Source: Kitasatospora atroaurantiaca (lineage in GTDB: Bacteria > Actinomycetota > Actinomycetes > Streptomycetales > Streptomycetaceae). Taken from it: 64,000 nucleotides of DNA. The first letter of the stretch is position 1. Each line of letters starts with the position of its first letter. A program made the translations under genes and the position numbers. Shown piece after piece: positions 7,144 through 15,781 of the stretch. The stretch is from NCBI RefSeq assembly GCF_007828955.1, contig NZ_VIVR01000001.1, positions 5,456,001 to 5,520,000 on the forward strand. Direction: 5' to 3'. Under the pieces are notes generated by a model. The model made no database searches. It had not been told where the DNA came from and saw only the letters and a list, made by a program, of their open reading frames with translations.

Positions 7144-9540
7144 GTGACCGCCATGAGGCCGCCACAGGCAGTGCCACAGGCAGCGCCGCCGACCGCACCG
7201 CCTGTACCGACCGCACCACCCGCGCCGCCGGTTGCCGGGGCGCCGACCGCCGGGCCGTACTCGGTGCCGCCGTACCCTTCGGCTCCACCGATCGCACCGA
7301 CCGCACCGTCCGCAGCGTCACCGTCCGCGGCGCCTGCCGCTCCGCTGTACCCGCCGCCGACGAGCCCTGCGCGGTCCGACCAGCCTGCCTCGGGCCAGCC
7401 ACGTCCGCAGACCCAGGCCCGTCCGCAGCCCGCCGCCGCGCACAACACGATCCTCTGCGTGAACGCCCCGGCGATGGCCGCCTCAGGTCCGGACGGGCAG
7501 CTCCGCGGCCAGAGCCTGCACGGCTTCTACCGAGCGGGCGTCCGCACCCTGGCGAGGATGGAGGTACGGCTCGGCGGCATCGAGCCGCTCCCTCTCCAGG
7601 GCACTCTGACCTCGGCGGCCGAGGCACGCTTCCTCGGCGCCGTACGCATTCCGGGCGACCTGGATCCGGACCCGGCGCTGACCGTCGAACGGCTGCGGCA
7701 CGCCGACGGAGTGGAGACCATCACCGTGCGGAACACCGGCAGCCGCCCGGCCCGTCTCCCGCTGGAGATCGCGCTCGGCACGGATCTCGGCCAGCTGTCG
7801 GACATCGCCGCCGGTCAGCGGTCGGCGGACCTGCCGGGCCAGGTGCAGTCGGCCGGACTGCGCTGGGCCGGACAGAGCCACAGCGCCACGGTCACCGCCA
7901 GGCCGTCGCCGCACGCCGTCCTGGCCGGCGCGGGTGTGCTGCGCTGGGATCTGGAGGTGCAGCCCGGGGCCCGCTGGTCGGTCGAGCTGCGCACGGAGCT
8001 GGAGCACTCCTCCCCGGTGGGGGTCCGCCCGCCGAGCGGTCGGGGTCTGGGCGTGCCACTGCCGTGGTCGGCGCCCGAGGTGCGGTGCGACGACTCACGC
8101 GTCGAGGTGCTCCTGCCCCGCTCGCTCGACGCGCTCGGCGGGCTGCTGCTCGCCGACGCCGACCGTCCGACCGACCTCTACGCGGCTTCGGGTGTGCCGT
8201 GGCGCTTCGGTCTGACCTCGGCCGACGCACTCTGGGCGGCCAGGCTGACGCTGCCCCTGGGTACCCGCCTGGCGGGCGGAACCCTGCGCGCCCTGGCACG
8301 CCGTCAGCACCCGGGCGGTGGCAGCGCCCCCGCCTCGGCGACCCCCGCCGGCGCGTCCGCCGCGACAGCCGGTGCCGGCACAGCGGGCGGCCCGACGGCT
8401 ACGGCCCAGGCGGCCGGCTCACGCCCCGAAGGCCTGATTCCGGGTGCGCTGCGGCACGCCGGGCCCGAGCTTCCGCCGTCGTGCACGGCTACCGAGGCCA
8501 CCCTCCTGTTCGTCACCGTGCTCGCCGAGGCATGGCGGTGGGGGATGCCCCGCAGCGAGGTCGCCGACCTGCTGCCCGCCGCGGAGCGGGCCCTCGCGGC
8601 GCTGCGCAGCAACGTCAGCGACGGCTCCGGCGGCTTCGCGACCGACGGTCCGAACAGCTTTGTGACCGATCTCGGCCGCTCGGCCGAGGAGCGCGCCGCC
8701 CGTCCGGTGGCCGCCCGCTGCGAGGTGCAGGCCCAGGCTCACCGGGCGGCGCTGCACGGGGCGGAGCTGCTGGAGGCCTTCGGCAGGCGGGGAGCCGAAG
8801 AGTGGCGTGGCTGGGCGGCCGGTCTGCGTGAGCGCTTCCGAGAACAGTTCTGGATCGACGACCTGTCGGGCGGCCGGCCCGCTGCCGCGCTGGCGGGGCC
8901 AGGCCGTCCACTGCCCGCCGTCGCCTCCTCCTTCGTGCACCTGCTCGACCTCGGGCTGGCCGCCGACGGTGCTCATCACGAGGGGCTGCTCGATCGCGAG
9001 CAGACCAGGATCCTCGCGCAGCGGCTGGTCACGCCGGAGTTCGACTGCGGGTGGGGGCTGCGGACGCTGAGTGCCAAGTCCCCCCGCTTCAACCCACTGG
9101 GCCACCGGAGTGGGGCCGTCCGGGTCCATGAGACCGCGCTCGCCGTGGTGGGCCTGGCCGAGGCCGGATTCGAGCGGGAGGCCGGGGCACTGCTGGAGGG
9201 GCTGCTGGACGCCTCCACACACTTCGAGGGGCGGCTGCCCGAGATGTATGCGGGTGAGCAGCGGGTGACGGGCTGCCCGCCCGTGCCGCACCCGGCGGCC
9301 TGCCGCCCGGCGGCGGTGTCGGCGGCAGCCGCGGTGCACCTGGTCCTCGCGCTCGCCGGGGTCCGCCCGGACATCCCGGCCGGTCGGGTGCTGGTCCGCC
9401 CGGCCAGCACCGCTCCGCTGGGTGAGCTCCAGCTCTCCGGTCTGCGGGTGGCCGGTGAGCCGTTCTCGGTCCGGGTCAGCCGGATCGGCGTGGCCGTGGT
9501 GGAGGAGGCGCCGCCCGAGCTTCAGCTGGGCGCGCGTTGA
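7144..9540 (+). CDS. Glycogen debranching N-terminal domain protein (amylo-1,6-glucosidase-like)
   Basis: A 798-residue protein. The GTG at 7144 is preferred because GGGAGGAGAG ends 4-5 nt upstream; the ATG at 7153 is an alternative. Residues about 1-100 are Pro/Ala-rich and disordered. From about 105 a beta-rich domain begins (NTILCVNAPAMAASG, then LHGFYRAGVRTLARMEV), which matches the glycogen-debranching N-terminal domain. The C-terminal half is an alpha/alpha-barrel-like region with WGMPRSEVADLLP, FDCGWGLRTLSAKSPRFNP and GRLPEMYAG, as in six-hairpin glycosidases. The family acts on alpha-glucans or related oligosaccharides, but substrate is unproven. A Gly/Ala/Thr-rich linker near residues 390-430 separates the two domains. 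No signal peptide is visible, so it is probably cytoplasmic. Confidence 0.85.
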   Translation: MTAMRPPQAVPQAAPPTAPPVPTAPPAPPVAGAPTAGPYSVPPYPSAPPIAPTAPSAASPSAAPAAPLYPPPTSPARSDQPASGQPRPQTQARPQPAAAHNTILCVNAPAMAASGPDGQLRGQSLHGFYRAGVRTLARMEVRLGGIEPLPLQGTLTSAAEARFLGAVRIPGDLDPDPALTVERLRHADGVETITVRNTGSRPARLPLEIALGTDLGQLSDIAAGQRSADLPGQVQSAGLRWAGQSHSATVTARPSPHAVLAGAGVLRWDLEVQPGARWSVELRTELEHSSPVGVRPPSGRGLGVPLPWSAPEVRCDDSRVEVLLPRSLDALGGLLLADADRPTDLYAASGVPWRFGLTSADALWAARLTLPLGTRLAGGTLRALARRQHPGGGSAPASATPAGASAATAGAGTAGGPTATAQAAGSRPEGLIPGALRHAGPELPPSCTATEATLLFVTVLAEAWRWGMPRSEVADLLPAAERALAALRSNVSDGSGGFATDGPNSFVTDLGRSAEERAARPVAARCEVQAQAHRAALHGAELLEAFGRRGAEEWRGWAAGLRERFREQFWIDDLSGGRPAAALAGPGRPLPAVASSFVHLLDLGLAADGAHHEGLLDREQTRILAQRLVTPEFDCGWGLRTLSAKSPRFNPLGHRSGAVRVHETALAVVGLAEAGFEREAGALLEGLLDASTHFEGRLPEMYAGEQRVTGCPPVPHPAACRPAAVSAAAAVHLVLALAGVRPDIPAGRVLVRPASTAPLGELQLSGLRVAGEPFSVRVSRIGVAVVEEAPPELQLGAR

Positions 9541-9584
9541 GCGGCCCGGCCGGGCCCAGCGGGCGGCCCGCCTCGCCCCTGTGC

Positions 9585-9608
9585 TTATCGTCAGAGAGAC
9601 GACTATGA
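9585..9608. promoter_or_regulatory. Candidate NrtR-like operator overlapping the Nudix start
   Basis: TTATCGTC (9585-9592) and GACTATGA (9601-9608) form an imperfect inverted repeat (6 of 8 positions) around an 8-bp centre. ATCGTCA also recurs at 9587 and 9608, exactly 21 bp or two helical turns apart. The site overlaps the start region of a gene whose product has a NrtR-type DNA-binding tail, which suggests autoregulation. Seen in sequence; function inferred. Confidence 0.4.
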
Positions 9609-10360
9609 TCGTCACCATGTCGCGTTATGACCCGTCGGCCTTCCCCCCGTTCGCTGTCACGGTCGACCTGGTGGTGCTGACGGTGCGCGAGCACGCGCTC
9701 TGCGCACTGCTGGTCCGACGGGGCGAGCCGCCGTTCCAGGGGTACTGGGCCCTGCCCGGTGGCTTCGTCCGTCCGGACGAAGGCCTCGCCGAGGCGGCCT
9801 CCAGAGAGCTCGCTGAGGAGACCGGCCTACGGGCTCACTCCACGCCCGGCCAGGGCGCGGCGGGAGCCCACCTCGAACAGCTCGCAACGTACGGGCACCC
9901 CCAGCGTGACCCGCGCATGCGGGTGGTCAGCGTGGCGCACCTCGCGCTGGCCCCCGACCTGCCGACCCCCCGCCCTGGCGGTGACGCCAGCAGCGCCCGC
10001 TGGGCGCCGGTCGGGGAGCTGCTCGGCCAGACTCCGGCCGACGGAGTGCCGCTCGCGTTCGACCACGGGAAGATCCTCGCGGACGGGGTCGAGCGGGCCC
10101 GCTCCAAGATCGAGTACTCCTCGCTCGCGACGGCCTTCTGTCCGCCGGAGTTCACCGTGGGAGAGCTGCGGCAGGTCTACGAGGCGGTCTGGGGCGTGGC
10201 CCTGGACCCGCGCAACTTCCACCGCAAGGTGACCGGCACCCCCGGCTTCCTGGTGCCCTCAGGCGGCACCACGACCCGTCAGGGCGGGCGCCCGGCCCAG
10301 CTCTTCAAGGCCGGCGGGGCCACCGTCCTCAACCCCCCGATGCTCCGCCCCGACTCGTAG
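9605..10360 (+). CDS. Nudix domain protein with C-terminal NrtR-like winged helix
   Basis: A 251-residue regulator. The start is the ATG at 9605, with a weak GAGAGA site; the ATG at 9617 is an alternative. The N-terminal Nudix domain carries GGFVRPDEGLAEAASRELAEET (residues about 53-74), close to the Nudix box GX5EX7REUXEEXGU. The second Glu pair is kept, so hydrolysis may survive. The C-terminal 90 residues (ALAYSSLATAFCPPEFTVG-like through RNFHRKVTGTPGFLVPSG) match the NrtR/DUF4743 winged helix found in NAD-metabolism repressors that sense ADP-ribose. It probably controls NAD or ADP-ribose-related genes, its own included. It is monocistronic, with 235 bp to the next gene. Confidence 0.85.
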   Translation: MIVTMSRYDPSAFPPFAVTVDLVVLTVREHALCALLVRRGEPPFQGYWALPGGFVRPDEGLAEAASRELAEETGLRAHSTPGQGAAGAHLEQLATYGHPQRDPRMRVVSVAHLALAPDLPTPRPGGDASSARWAPVGELLGQTPADGVPLAFDHGKILADGVERARSKIEYSSLATAFCPPEFTVGELRQVYEAVWGVALDPRNFHRKVTGTPGFLVPSGGTTTRQGGRPAQLFKAGGATVLNPPMLRPDS

Positions 10361-10595
10361 AGGTGGGCAATCGATCAGCCCTTCTGGCTTCCCCGCTGCC
10401 TCACCCAGCTCCGGCGTCGGCGCCGAGACCCGCGGCACCTGTCCCCTGATCGGGTGAGCTGCGTGGCCACGCCACCCACCACGCATCCGTAATGCCCGAA
10501 TTCTCCATCGATGCGTCCTAGTGTGCTGGCGCGGGCACATGGGACCACCCACGCCTCGCAGACCCGGTCGGACGAGGACATGGGAGCAGGCAGCG

Positions 10596-11786
10596 ATGAT
10601 CCAGATCACCGGACTGACCAAGGTCTACCGCCGGGGCCGCCCGCCGGCCCTGCTCGACCTCACCTTCGACGCCCGCCCCGGCATGGTCACCGCCCTGCTG
10701 GGCGCCGAGGGCGCGGGCAAGACCACCGCACTCCGGCTCATGCTGGAACTCGAACAGGGCCAGGGCATCACCCTGTTCGACGGCCGGACCTACCGCAGGC
10801 TGCGCCGTCCCGAACGCGAGATCGGAGTGCTGCTCCCCACCGGTCGCCCGGTGGCCGGCCACCCGGGGCGCCGCGCCCGCAGTCACCTGCGCATGCTGGC
10901 AGGGGCGGTCGGGGTGCCGGCCCGGCGAGCGGACGAACTGCTGGAGCAGACCCGGCTGGCGGGCGTGGCAGGGCATCGGCTGCGCTCCTTCTCGCCCGGC
11001 ATGCACCGCCGGCTCTCCCTCGCCGCCGCCCTGCTCGGATCCCCGGGCACTCTGCTGCTGGACGCCCCCACCGAGGGCCTGTCGCCGCGCAACATCGAGT
11101 GGTTCCACTCCTTCCTGCGCTCGTTCTCCGTCTCCGGCGGGACTGTCCTGGTCACCACCCGGACGATGCAGGAAGCGTCAGTCCTGGCCGACCGGGTCAT
11201 CACCCTCGACCGGGGCCAACTGCTCGCGGACCAGCCGGTCGCCGAGTTCCGCCGCACCCGGCTTCACCCGGAGGTCTCGGTCCGCGGCCCGCAGATGGCC
11301 CGGCTCGCCGACCTGCTCCTCAGTCAGGGCGTAGAGGTCCGCCGGGACGGTGGGGCCGGCATCGCGGTGAGCGGCATCGGCCGCACCGAGATCGGCGAAC
11401 TCGCCTACCGGCACGGCATCCTGCTCCATGAGCTCGCCGACCGGGTGGTCGAGCAGCCCGTCCCGCACCCCGCCCTCCCCGCCGCCTCGGGCCGCTCCGG
11501 CCACGTCCAGCTCAGGCCCGCCGGGCAGGCGGAACCGGGCAGGCCGGCCGTGGTCGGCCAGTCCACCCCGCCCGACCGCATCCTGCAGGCCACCGCCCCG
11601 ACCGCCCCTCAGCTCTTCCAGGACGAACCCGCACCCGTGGCCGGCCGGCCCCCGCAGGCTCAGCCCCTCCAGGACCAACCCCCGCAAGCCCAACGCCCGC
11701 AGGCCCAGCCATCACACGCGGAGCCCGCCGCCCCGACGTCCCTCAACCACCAGCCCGTCACCGGGCCCGACCACCGGAGCGAGTGA
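10596..11786 (+). CDS. ABC transporter ATP-binding protein with degenerate catalytic site
   Basis: A 396-residue ABC ATPase starting at the ATG at 10596, with GGGAGC upstream. Walker A is normal (GAEGAGKT, 36-43) and the signature is SFSPGMHRR (131-139). However, Walker B reads TLLLDAP, so Ala157 replaces the catalytic Glu; the switch His is Arg189 (VTTRTMQE); and the Q-loop region (GVLLPTGRP) lacks an obvious Gln. It may bind ATP yet hydrolyse it poorly. The C-terminal 120 or so residues form a Pro/Gln-rich tail with QPLQDQ and PPQAQ repeats, unusual for an importer or exporter ATPase. It is followed after 3 nt by the membrane gene at 11790, its likely permease partner. The exported or imported substrate is unknown. 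Confidence 0.88.
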   Translation: MIQITGLTKVYRRGRPPALLDLTFDARPGMVTALLGAEGAGKTTALRLMLELEQGQGITLFDGRTYRRLRRPEREIGVLLPTGRPVAGHPGRRARSHLRMLAGAVGVPARRADELLEQTRLAGVAGHRLRSFSPGMHRRLSLAAALLGSPGTLLLDAPTEGLSPRNIEWFHSFLRSFSVSGGTVLVTTRTMQEASVLADRVITLDRGQLLADQPVAEFRRTRLHPEVSVRGPQMARLADLLLSQGVEVRRDGGAGIAVSGIGRTEIGELAYRHGILLHELADRVVEQPVPHPALPAASGRSGHVQLRPAGQAEPGRPAVVGQSTPPDRILQATAPTAPQLFQDEPAPVAGRPPQAQPLQDQPPQAQRPQAQPSHAEPAAPTSLNHQPVTGPDHRSE

Positions 11787-11789
11787 CCC

Positions 11790-12587
11790 GTGCGCGTTCT
11801 TGCCTACGAGGTGCGCCGCCTGCGCGGCCTGCGCTCGACCTGGTTCATCCTCGGTGCGGCCCTGCTGTGCGACGCCGCAGTGGCGGCCGTTCTGGCCCGT
11901 CAGCTGCCCGCCGGGACGCTCTCGGTGGGGGCCGCCGTCCGCTCCGTCACCGCCGTCGTCCCGCTGCTCCCGCTCCCCATCGCCGCCCTGGGCACCGGCG
12001 CGCTCGGCGCCCTCTCGTACGGGCACGAGGTCCGCCACCCCGGCCTGGCCGCGTCCCACGTCTCGTACGGACGCCGGCTCGGCCTGCTGGCCGGGAAGCT
12101 CACGGTGATCGGCCTGCTCTCGGCGCTGCTGGCCCTCGCCACCGTTCTGCTGGACACGCTGGTCCTGCGCCTGGCCCTGGCACCGGCGGTGGAGCCCGGG
12201 CCGGTGTTCGGCGCGGACGCCCAGGCGCTGGCCGCCGCCGGGCAGCCGCTCGCGGTGTTCGCGGGGCTGGTCGTGCTGGCCGGGTGGACGGGTCTGCTCA
12301 CCACCTCGCTGGTCCGCAGTGCGGCGGCGGGGCTCCTCATCCTCTGCGCGCTCCCGCCGCTGCTGGAGCCCGGGCTCTCGCTGATCCTGCGCCAGGCCGG
12401 ACGGGTCTGGCCGGCTCAGGTGCGGGAGGTGCTGCCGTTCCAGTACGGCCTGGACTGGGTGCGTGGCGCCGACCCACAGGGCGCGGCGGCGCCCCTGGAC
12501 CCGGTGCTGCTGGCCGGCGTGCTGACCCCGGCGGCTCTGCTCCTGGTCGCCTGCGTGCTGGTCCAGGCCCGTCGCCGGGCGCTCTGA
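11790..12587 (+). CDS. Membrane subunit of the ABC transporter
   Basis: A 265-residue integral membrane protein whose GTG start lies 3 nt after the stop of the ABC ATPase, so the two are translationally coupled. Hydrophobic segments begin at about residue 17 (STWFILGAALLCDAAVAAVLA), followed by segments near 46-70, 95-120, 145-165, 168-190 and 240-260, six in total, consistent with an ABC-2 type permease half. The N-terminus YEVRRLRGLRS is a cytoplasmic amphipathic start often seen in this family. There are no ligand motifs. Substrate is unknown. Confidence 0.85.
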   Translation: MRVLAYEVRRLRGLRSTWFILGAALLCDAAVAAVLARQLPAGTLSVGAAVRSVTAVVPLLPLPIAALGTGALGALSYGHEVRHPGLAASHVSYGRRLGLLAGKLTVIGLLSALLALATVLLDTLVLRLALAPAVEPGPVFGADAQALAAAGQPLAVFAGLVVLAGWTGLLTTSLVRSAAAGLLILCALPPLLEPGLSLILRQAGRVWPAQVREVLPFQYGLDWVRGADPQGAAAPLDPVLLAGVLTPAALLLVACVLVQARRRAL

Positions 12588-12760
12588 ACCACCGTCGACG
12601 GCCCTCCGGTGACACCCAGTCATGTGGAACGTTGTACCGGGATCGAAACAACCGCTTCTGCCTGATAAGAAGTCAATTATCCGGTCACGGGCGATCACCC
12701 TTTCGTGTGCTTTTCACGAGAATTCTCAAGCCGGGCCCGCCGATCGCCGACAAAGGACGT

Positions 12761-13633
12761 GTGAGTACCCTTGCGCACCCCACCATGACCGCAGCTCGCT
12801 CGGCCGACGCAGTCGGCCCCGGAGAGCTGGACCGTTTCTCCTACGCCGATCGGCCGACTCCGCCCGCGCCCCGCTGGGAGGGCGCCGAGACCGACCTCTC
12901 CCGGGTCGGCCGCAAGACCACCAGCAGCCGCGGCCGCGGCCTCCACGGCCAGCTCGTCCAGCAGCTCGGCCAGATGATCGTCTCCGGCGACCTCGGCGCC
13001 GACCGCCCGCTCGTCCCCGAGGAGATCGGGCAGCGGTTCGAGGTCTCCCGCACCGTCGTCCGCGAGTCCCTCCGTGTGCTGGAGGCCAAGGGCCTGGTGA
13101 GTGCCCGGCCGAACGTCGGCACCCGGGTCCGGCCGGTCAGCGACTGGAACCTGCTCGACCCCGACATCATCGAGTGGCGGGCCTTCGGTCCGCAGCGTGA
13201 CGAGCAGCGCCGCGAGCTGTTCGAGCTGCGCTGGGCGATCGAGCCGCTGGCCGCCCGTCTCGCGGCCGGCCACGGCCGGGACGACGTCCAGCAGCGACTG
13301 GTCGAGCTGACCGAGATCATGGGCCACGCCGGCGCCCAGGGAGACCTGGTCAGCTACGGCCGGGCCGATGTCGAGCTGCACTCGCTGGTCCTGCAGATGG
13401 CGGGCAACCGGATGCTCGAGCACCTCTCCGGGATCGTCTCCTGCGCCCTGCAGGTCTCCGGCGGCCCGGCCATCTCGTGCGAGCGCCCCTCCGACTCCTC
13501 GGTGAGCCTGCACTCCCGGCTGGTCGACGCGCTCGGCACCGGCGACGGCACCGCCGCCGAGGCCGCCGTCCGCGCCCTGCTCACCGTCCACCCCGAGATC
13601 GAGCACTCGGTCCCGGCGCCCCGCGAGCACTGA
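12761..13633 (+). CDS. FadR-family (GntR/FCD) transcriptional regulator
   Basis: A 290-residue repressor-type regulator. The GTG at 12761 follows AAAGGAC; an ATG at 12785 is a second possibility. After a roughly 45-residue unstructured lead comes a winged helix-turn-helix (residues about 60-125: VPEEIGQRFEVSRTVVRESL then GLVSARPNVGTRV), typical of GntR proteins. The FCD ligand domain follows (FELRWAIEPLAARLAAG, then DVELHSLVLQMAGNRML and SLHSRLVDAL), with Asp and His residues that usually bind a metal. The family responds to sugar acids such as gluconate or to other carboxylates. No metabolic operon adjoins it, so its effector cannot be guessed. The 173 bp upstream are AT-richer and include GTTGTACCG at about 12629. 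Confidence 0.88.
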   Translation: MSTLAHPTMTAARSADAVGPGELDRFSYADRPTPPAPRWEGAETDLSRVGRKTTSSRGRGLHGQLVQQLGQMIVSGDLGADRPLVPEEIGQRFEVSRTVVRESLRVLEAKGLVSARPNVGTRVRPVSDWNLLDPDIIEWRAFGPQRDEQRRELFELRWAIEPLAARLAAGHGRDDVQQRLVELTEIMGHAGAQGDLVSYGRADVELHSLVLQMAGNRMLEHLSGIVSCALQVSGGPAISCERPSDSSVSLHSRLVDALGTGDGTAAEAAVRALLTVHPEIEHSVPAPREH

Positions 13634-13664
13634 CCGGAGCGTCAGGCGCAGAGCGGGCGACGAA

Positions 13665-13796
13665 CCGAAATCCCGAGGACCGAGATCCGAGGACGAGCTC
13701 CGAGGATCGAGATCCACGGACCGGGATCCCGCGAACCGAGATCCCGCGAACCGAGATCCAGAGAAGCCGAACTCCCGAGAACCGACCTCCCGAGAC
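13665..13796. repeat. Degenerate tandem repeat, about nine 15-bp units
   Basis: The units are variants of CCGAGATCCCGAGAA, for example CCGAAATCCCGAGGA, CCGGGATCCCGCGAA, CCGAGATCCCGCGAA and CCGAGATCCAGAGAA. The period stays at 14-16 bp across 132 bp. It sits just after the stop of the FadR-like gene and before its terminator, so it would be transcribed as 3' untranslated RNA. In one plus frame it reads as DPRTE-like pentapeptides, but no ribosome site supports translation. Confidence 0.85.
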
Positions 13797-13812
13797 GACG
13801 GAACCGAGGCAC

Positions 13813-13858
13813 CCATGGCCCTCCAGCTGCACCTTCCGGAGCAGCTGGAGGGCCATGG
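13813..13858. terminator. Strong hairpin terminator after the FadR-like gene
   Basis: An 18-bp perfect inverted repeat (13813-13830 with 13841-13858; core CCCTCCAGCTGC) closes a 10-nt loop, ACCTTCCGGA. It separates the FadR-like transcription unit and its 15-bp repeat from the hrdB promoter region. Confidence 0.85.
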
Positions 13859-14153
13859 CCGCATCCGGACGGTCGCCGCGCACACGCCGCGGGCGCCGGT
13901 GTGACCGGCGCCACGAAGGCCATGCGTAACACTTGAGGGGTGGCAGCGATGTGTACGGAGCGGAAGTACTCCGGAATACCACCACCGTGTCAGAATGCTG
14001 TGTTGGTCTGCGGCGCTGCTGCCGTCCTGCAAACCCAGTCCTCAAGCCCGAGCCGGTCGGAATCGACACCGCGCGCTGTGCGCGTGATCCTTCCCCGCCC
14101 CCTCGGGCGGCCCGGTACGGGTTCGAGTTCACTCATCGTCCGAGAGGTTGTTC

Positions 14154-15770
14154 GTGTCGGCCAGCACATCCCGTTCGCTCCCCCCCGAGATCGCCGAGTC
14201 CGCAGCTCTGCTCGCGCTCATCGAGCGGGGCAAGGCCCAGGGGCAGATCGCCGGTGACGACGTGCGTCAGGCTTTCGAGGCGGACCAGATCCCGGTCACC
14301 AAGTGGAAGAACGTCATGCGCAGCCTCAACCAGGTGCTGATTGAGGAAGGGGTGGACCTCATGGTCAGCGCGGCGGAACCCGCCGGCTCCAAGCGCAAGA
14401 GCGTTGCGGCCAAGAGCACCACCAAGCGCACGGCTACCAAGGCGGTCACCACGCGGACTCCGGCGGCGCCCACCAAGCCCCCGGTGCGGATCGCCCCTGC
14501 GGCGACCCCGGCCGCGCCGGCCGTCGCCGCCGCCGTGACCACCCCCGAGGTGACGGTCGTGGAGACCATCGAGACGGCCGAGGCGAAGGCCGCGGCCAAG
14601 AAGGCCGCTGCCCCCGCCAAGAAGGCCGTGGCCAAGAAGGCTGCCGCCCCGGCCAAGAAGGCCGTGGCCAAGAAGACCACCGCCAAGGCCGCCAAGGGCG
14701 ACGAGGAGCTGGTCGGCGAAGAGGAGCTGCTCGAGGACGTCGCGCTGCCCGGTGACAAGCCCGCCGCCGAGGGTGACGCCCCGGAGGAGGAGTCGGAGGG
14801 CTTCGTGCTCTCCGACGACGACGAGGACGACGCCCCTGCCCAGCAGGTCGCCGTCGCGGGTGCCACCGCCGACCCGGTCAAGGACTACCTCAAGCAGATC
14901 GGCAAGGTCCCGCTGCTCAACGCCGAGCAGGAGGTCGAGCTCGCCAAGCGCATCGAGGCCGGCCTGTTCGCCGAGGACAAGCTCTCGGCCGCCGACAAGC
15001 TCGCCCCCAAGCTCAAGCGCGAGCTGGAGATCATCGCCGAGGACGGCCGTCGCGCCAAGAACCACCTGCTGGAGGCCAACCTCCGCCTCGTGGTCTCCCT
15101 CGCCAAGCGCTACACCGGCCGCGGCATGCTCTTCCTGGACCTGATCCAGGAGGGCAACCTCGGTCTGATCCGCGCGGTCGAGAAGTTCGACTACACCAAG
15201 GGCTACAAGTTCTCCACGTACGCCACCTGGTGGATCCGTCAGGCGATCACCCGCGCGATGGCCGACCAGGCCCGCACCATCCGTATCCCGGTGCACATGG
15301 TCGAGGTCATCAACAAGCTGGCCCGCGTCCAGCGCCAGATGCTCCAGGACCTGGGCCGCGAGCCCACCCCGGAGGAGCTGGCCAAGGAACTCGACATGAC
15401 CCCCGAGAAGGTCATCGAGGTCCAGAAGTACGGCCGCGAGCCGATCTCGCTGCACACGCCGCTCGGCGAGGACGGCGACAGCGAGTTCGGTGACCTGATC
15501 GAGGACTCCGAGGCGGTCGTCCCGGCCGACGCGGTCTCCTTCACCCTGCTCCAGGAGCAGCTGCACTCGGTGCTCGACACCCTGAGCGAGCGCGAGGCCG
15601 GCGTGGTCTCGATGCGCTTCGGCCTGACGGACGGTCAGCCGAAGACGCTGGACGAGATCGGCAAGGTCTACGGGGTCACCCGTGAGCGCATCCGCCAGAT
15701 CGAGTCGAAGACCATGTCCAAGCTGCGCCACCCGTCGCGCTCCCAGGTGCTGCGCGACTACCTGGACTGA
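14154..15770 (+). CDS. hrdB: Principal RNA polymerase sigma factor HrdB
   Basis: A 538-residue essential group 1 sigma-70 factor. The GTG at 14154 is chosen because the protein then begins VSASTSRSLPPEIAES as in other streptomycetes; a TTG two codons upstream is less likely. Region 1.1 and a Lys/Ala-rich spacer (repeats of AAKKAAAPAKKAVAKK, residues about 140-185) precede an acidic stretch. The conserved core starts near DPVKDYLKQIGKVPLLN (region 1.2). Region 2 has TYATWWIRQAITRAM, which melts the -10 element, and region 4.2 has VTRERIRQIESKTMSKLRHPSR, the -35 reader. It is somewhat longer than the 511-residue S. coelicolor protein as I remember it, because of the Lys/Ala spacer. It is monocistronic with a perfect terminator. 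Confidence 0.98.
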   Translation: MSASTSRSLPPEIAESAALLALIERGKAQGQIAGDDVRQAFEADQIPVTKWKNVMRSLNQVLIEEGVDLMVSAAEPAGSKRKSVAAKSTTKRTATKAVTTRTPAAPTKPPVRIAPAATPAAPAVAAAVTTPEVTVVETIETAEAKAAAKKAAAPAKKAVAKKAAAPAKKAVAKKTTAKAAKGDEELVGEEELLEDVALPGDKPAAEGDAPEEESEGFVLSDDDEDDAPAQQVAVAGATADPVKDYLKQIGKVPLLNAEQEVELAKRIEAGLFAEDKLSAADKLAPKLKRELEIIAEDGRRAKNHLLEANLRLVVSLAKRYTGRGMLFLDLIQEGNLGLIRAVEKFDYTKGYKFSTYATWWIRQAITRAMADQARTIRIPVHMVEVINKLARVQRQMLQDLGREPTPEELAKELDMTPEKVIEVQKYGREPISLHTPLGEDGDSEFGDLIEDSEAVVPADAVSFTLLQEQLHSVLDTLSEREAGVVSMRFGLTDGQPKTLDEIGKVYGVTRERIRQIESKTMSKLRHPSRSQVLRDYLD

Positions 15771-15781
15771 GTCCGAGCACA

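Larger units (their letters stand above)
13634..14153. other. Spacer between the FadR-like gene and hrdB (520 bp)
   Basis: This contains, in order, the 15-bp tandem repeat (13665-13796), a strong hairpin (13813-13858) and about 290 bp of hrdB upstream sequence with the hrdB promoter(s). A small inverted repeat, CGGAG/CTCCG, lies at 13956-13973. I do not find a perfect SigR-type promoter (GGAAT, 18-19 bp, GTT) here, although S. coelicolor hrdB is known to have one. Confidence 0.6.

Noticed and set aside
11783..12760. In-frame N-terminal extension of the FadR-like regulator
   Set aside because: The frame upstream of 12761 runs opposite to the coding bias of the permease gene and carries no ribosome site.
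13477..13929. A plus-strand ORF of 150 residues spanning the tandem repeat
   Set aside because: It overlaps the end of the FadR-like gene, has no ribosome site and its repeats follow from DNA periodicity.
13921..14153. SigR-type promoter of hrdB
   Set aside because: GGAAT occurs at 13973 and 14059, but GTT is not at 18-19 bp from either, so I cannot claim the site.
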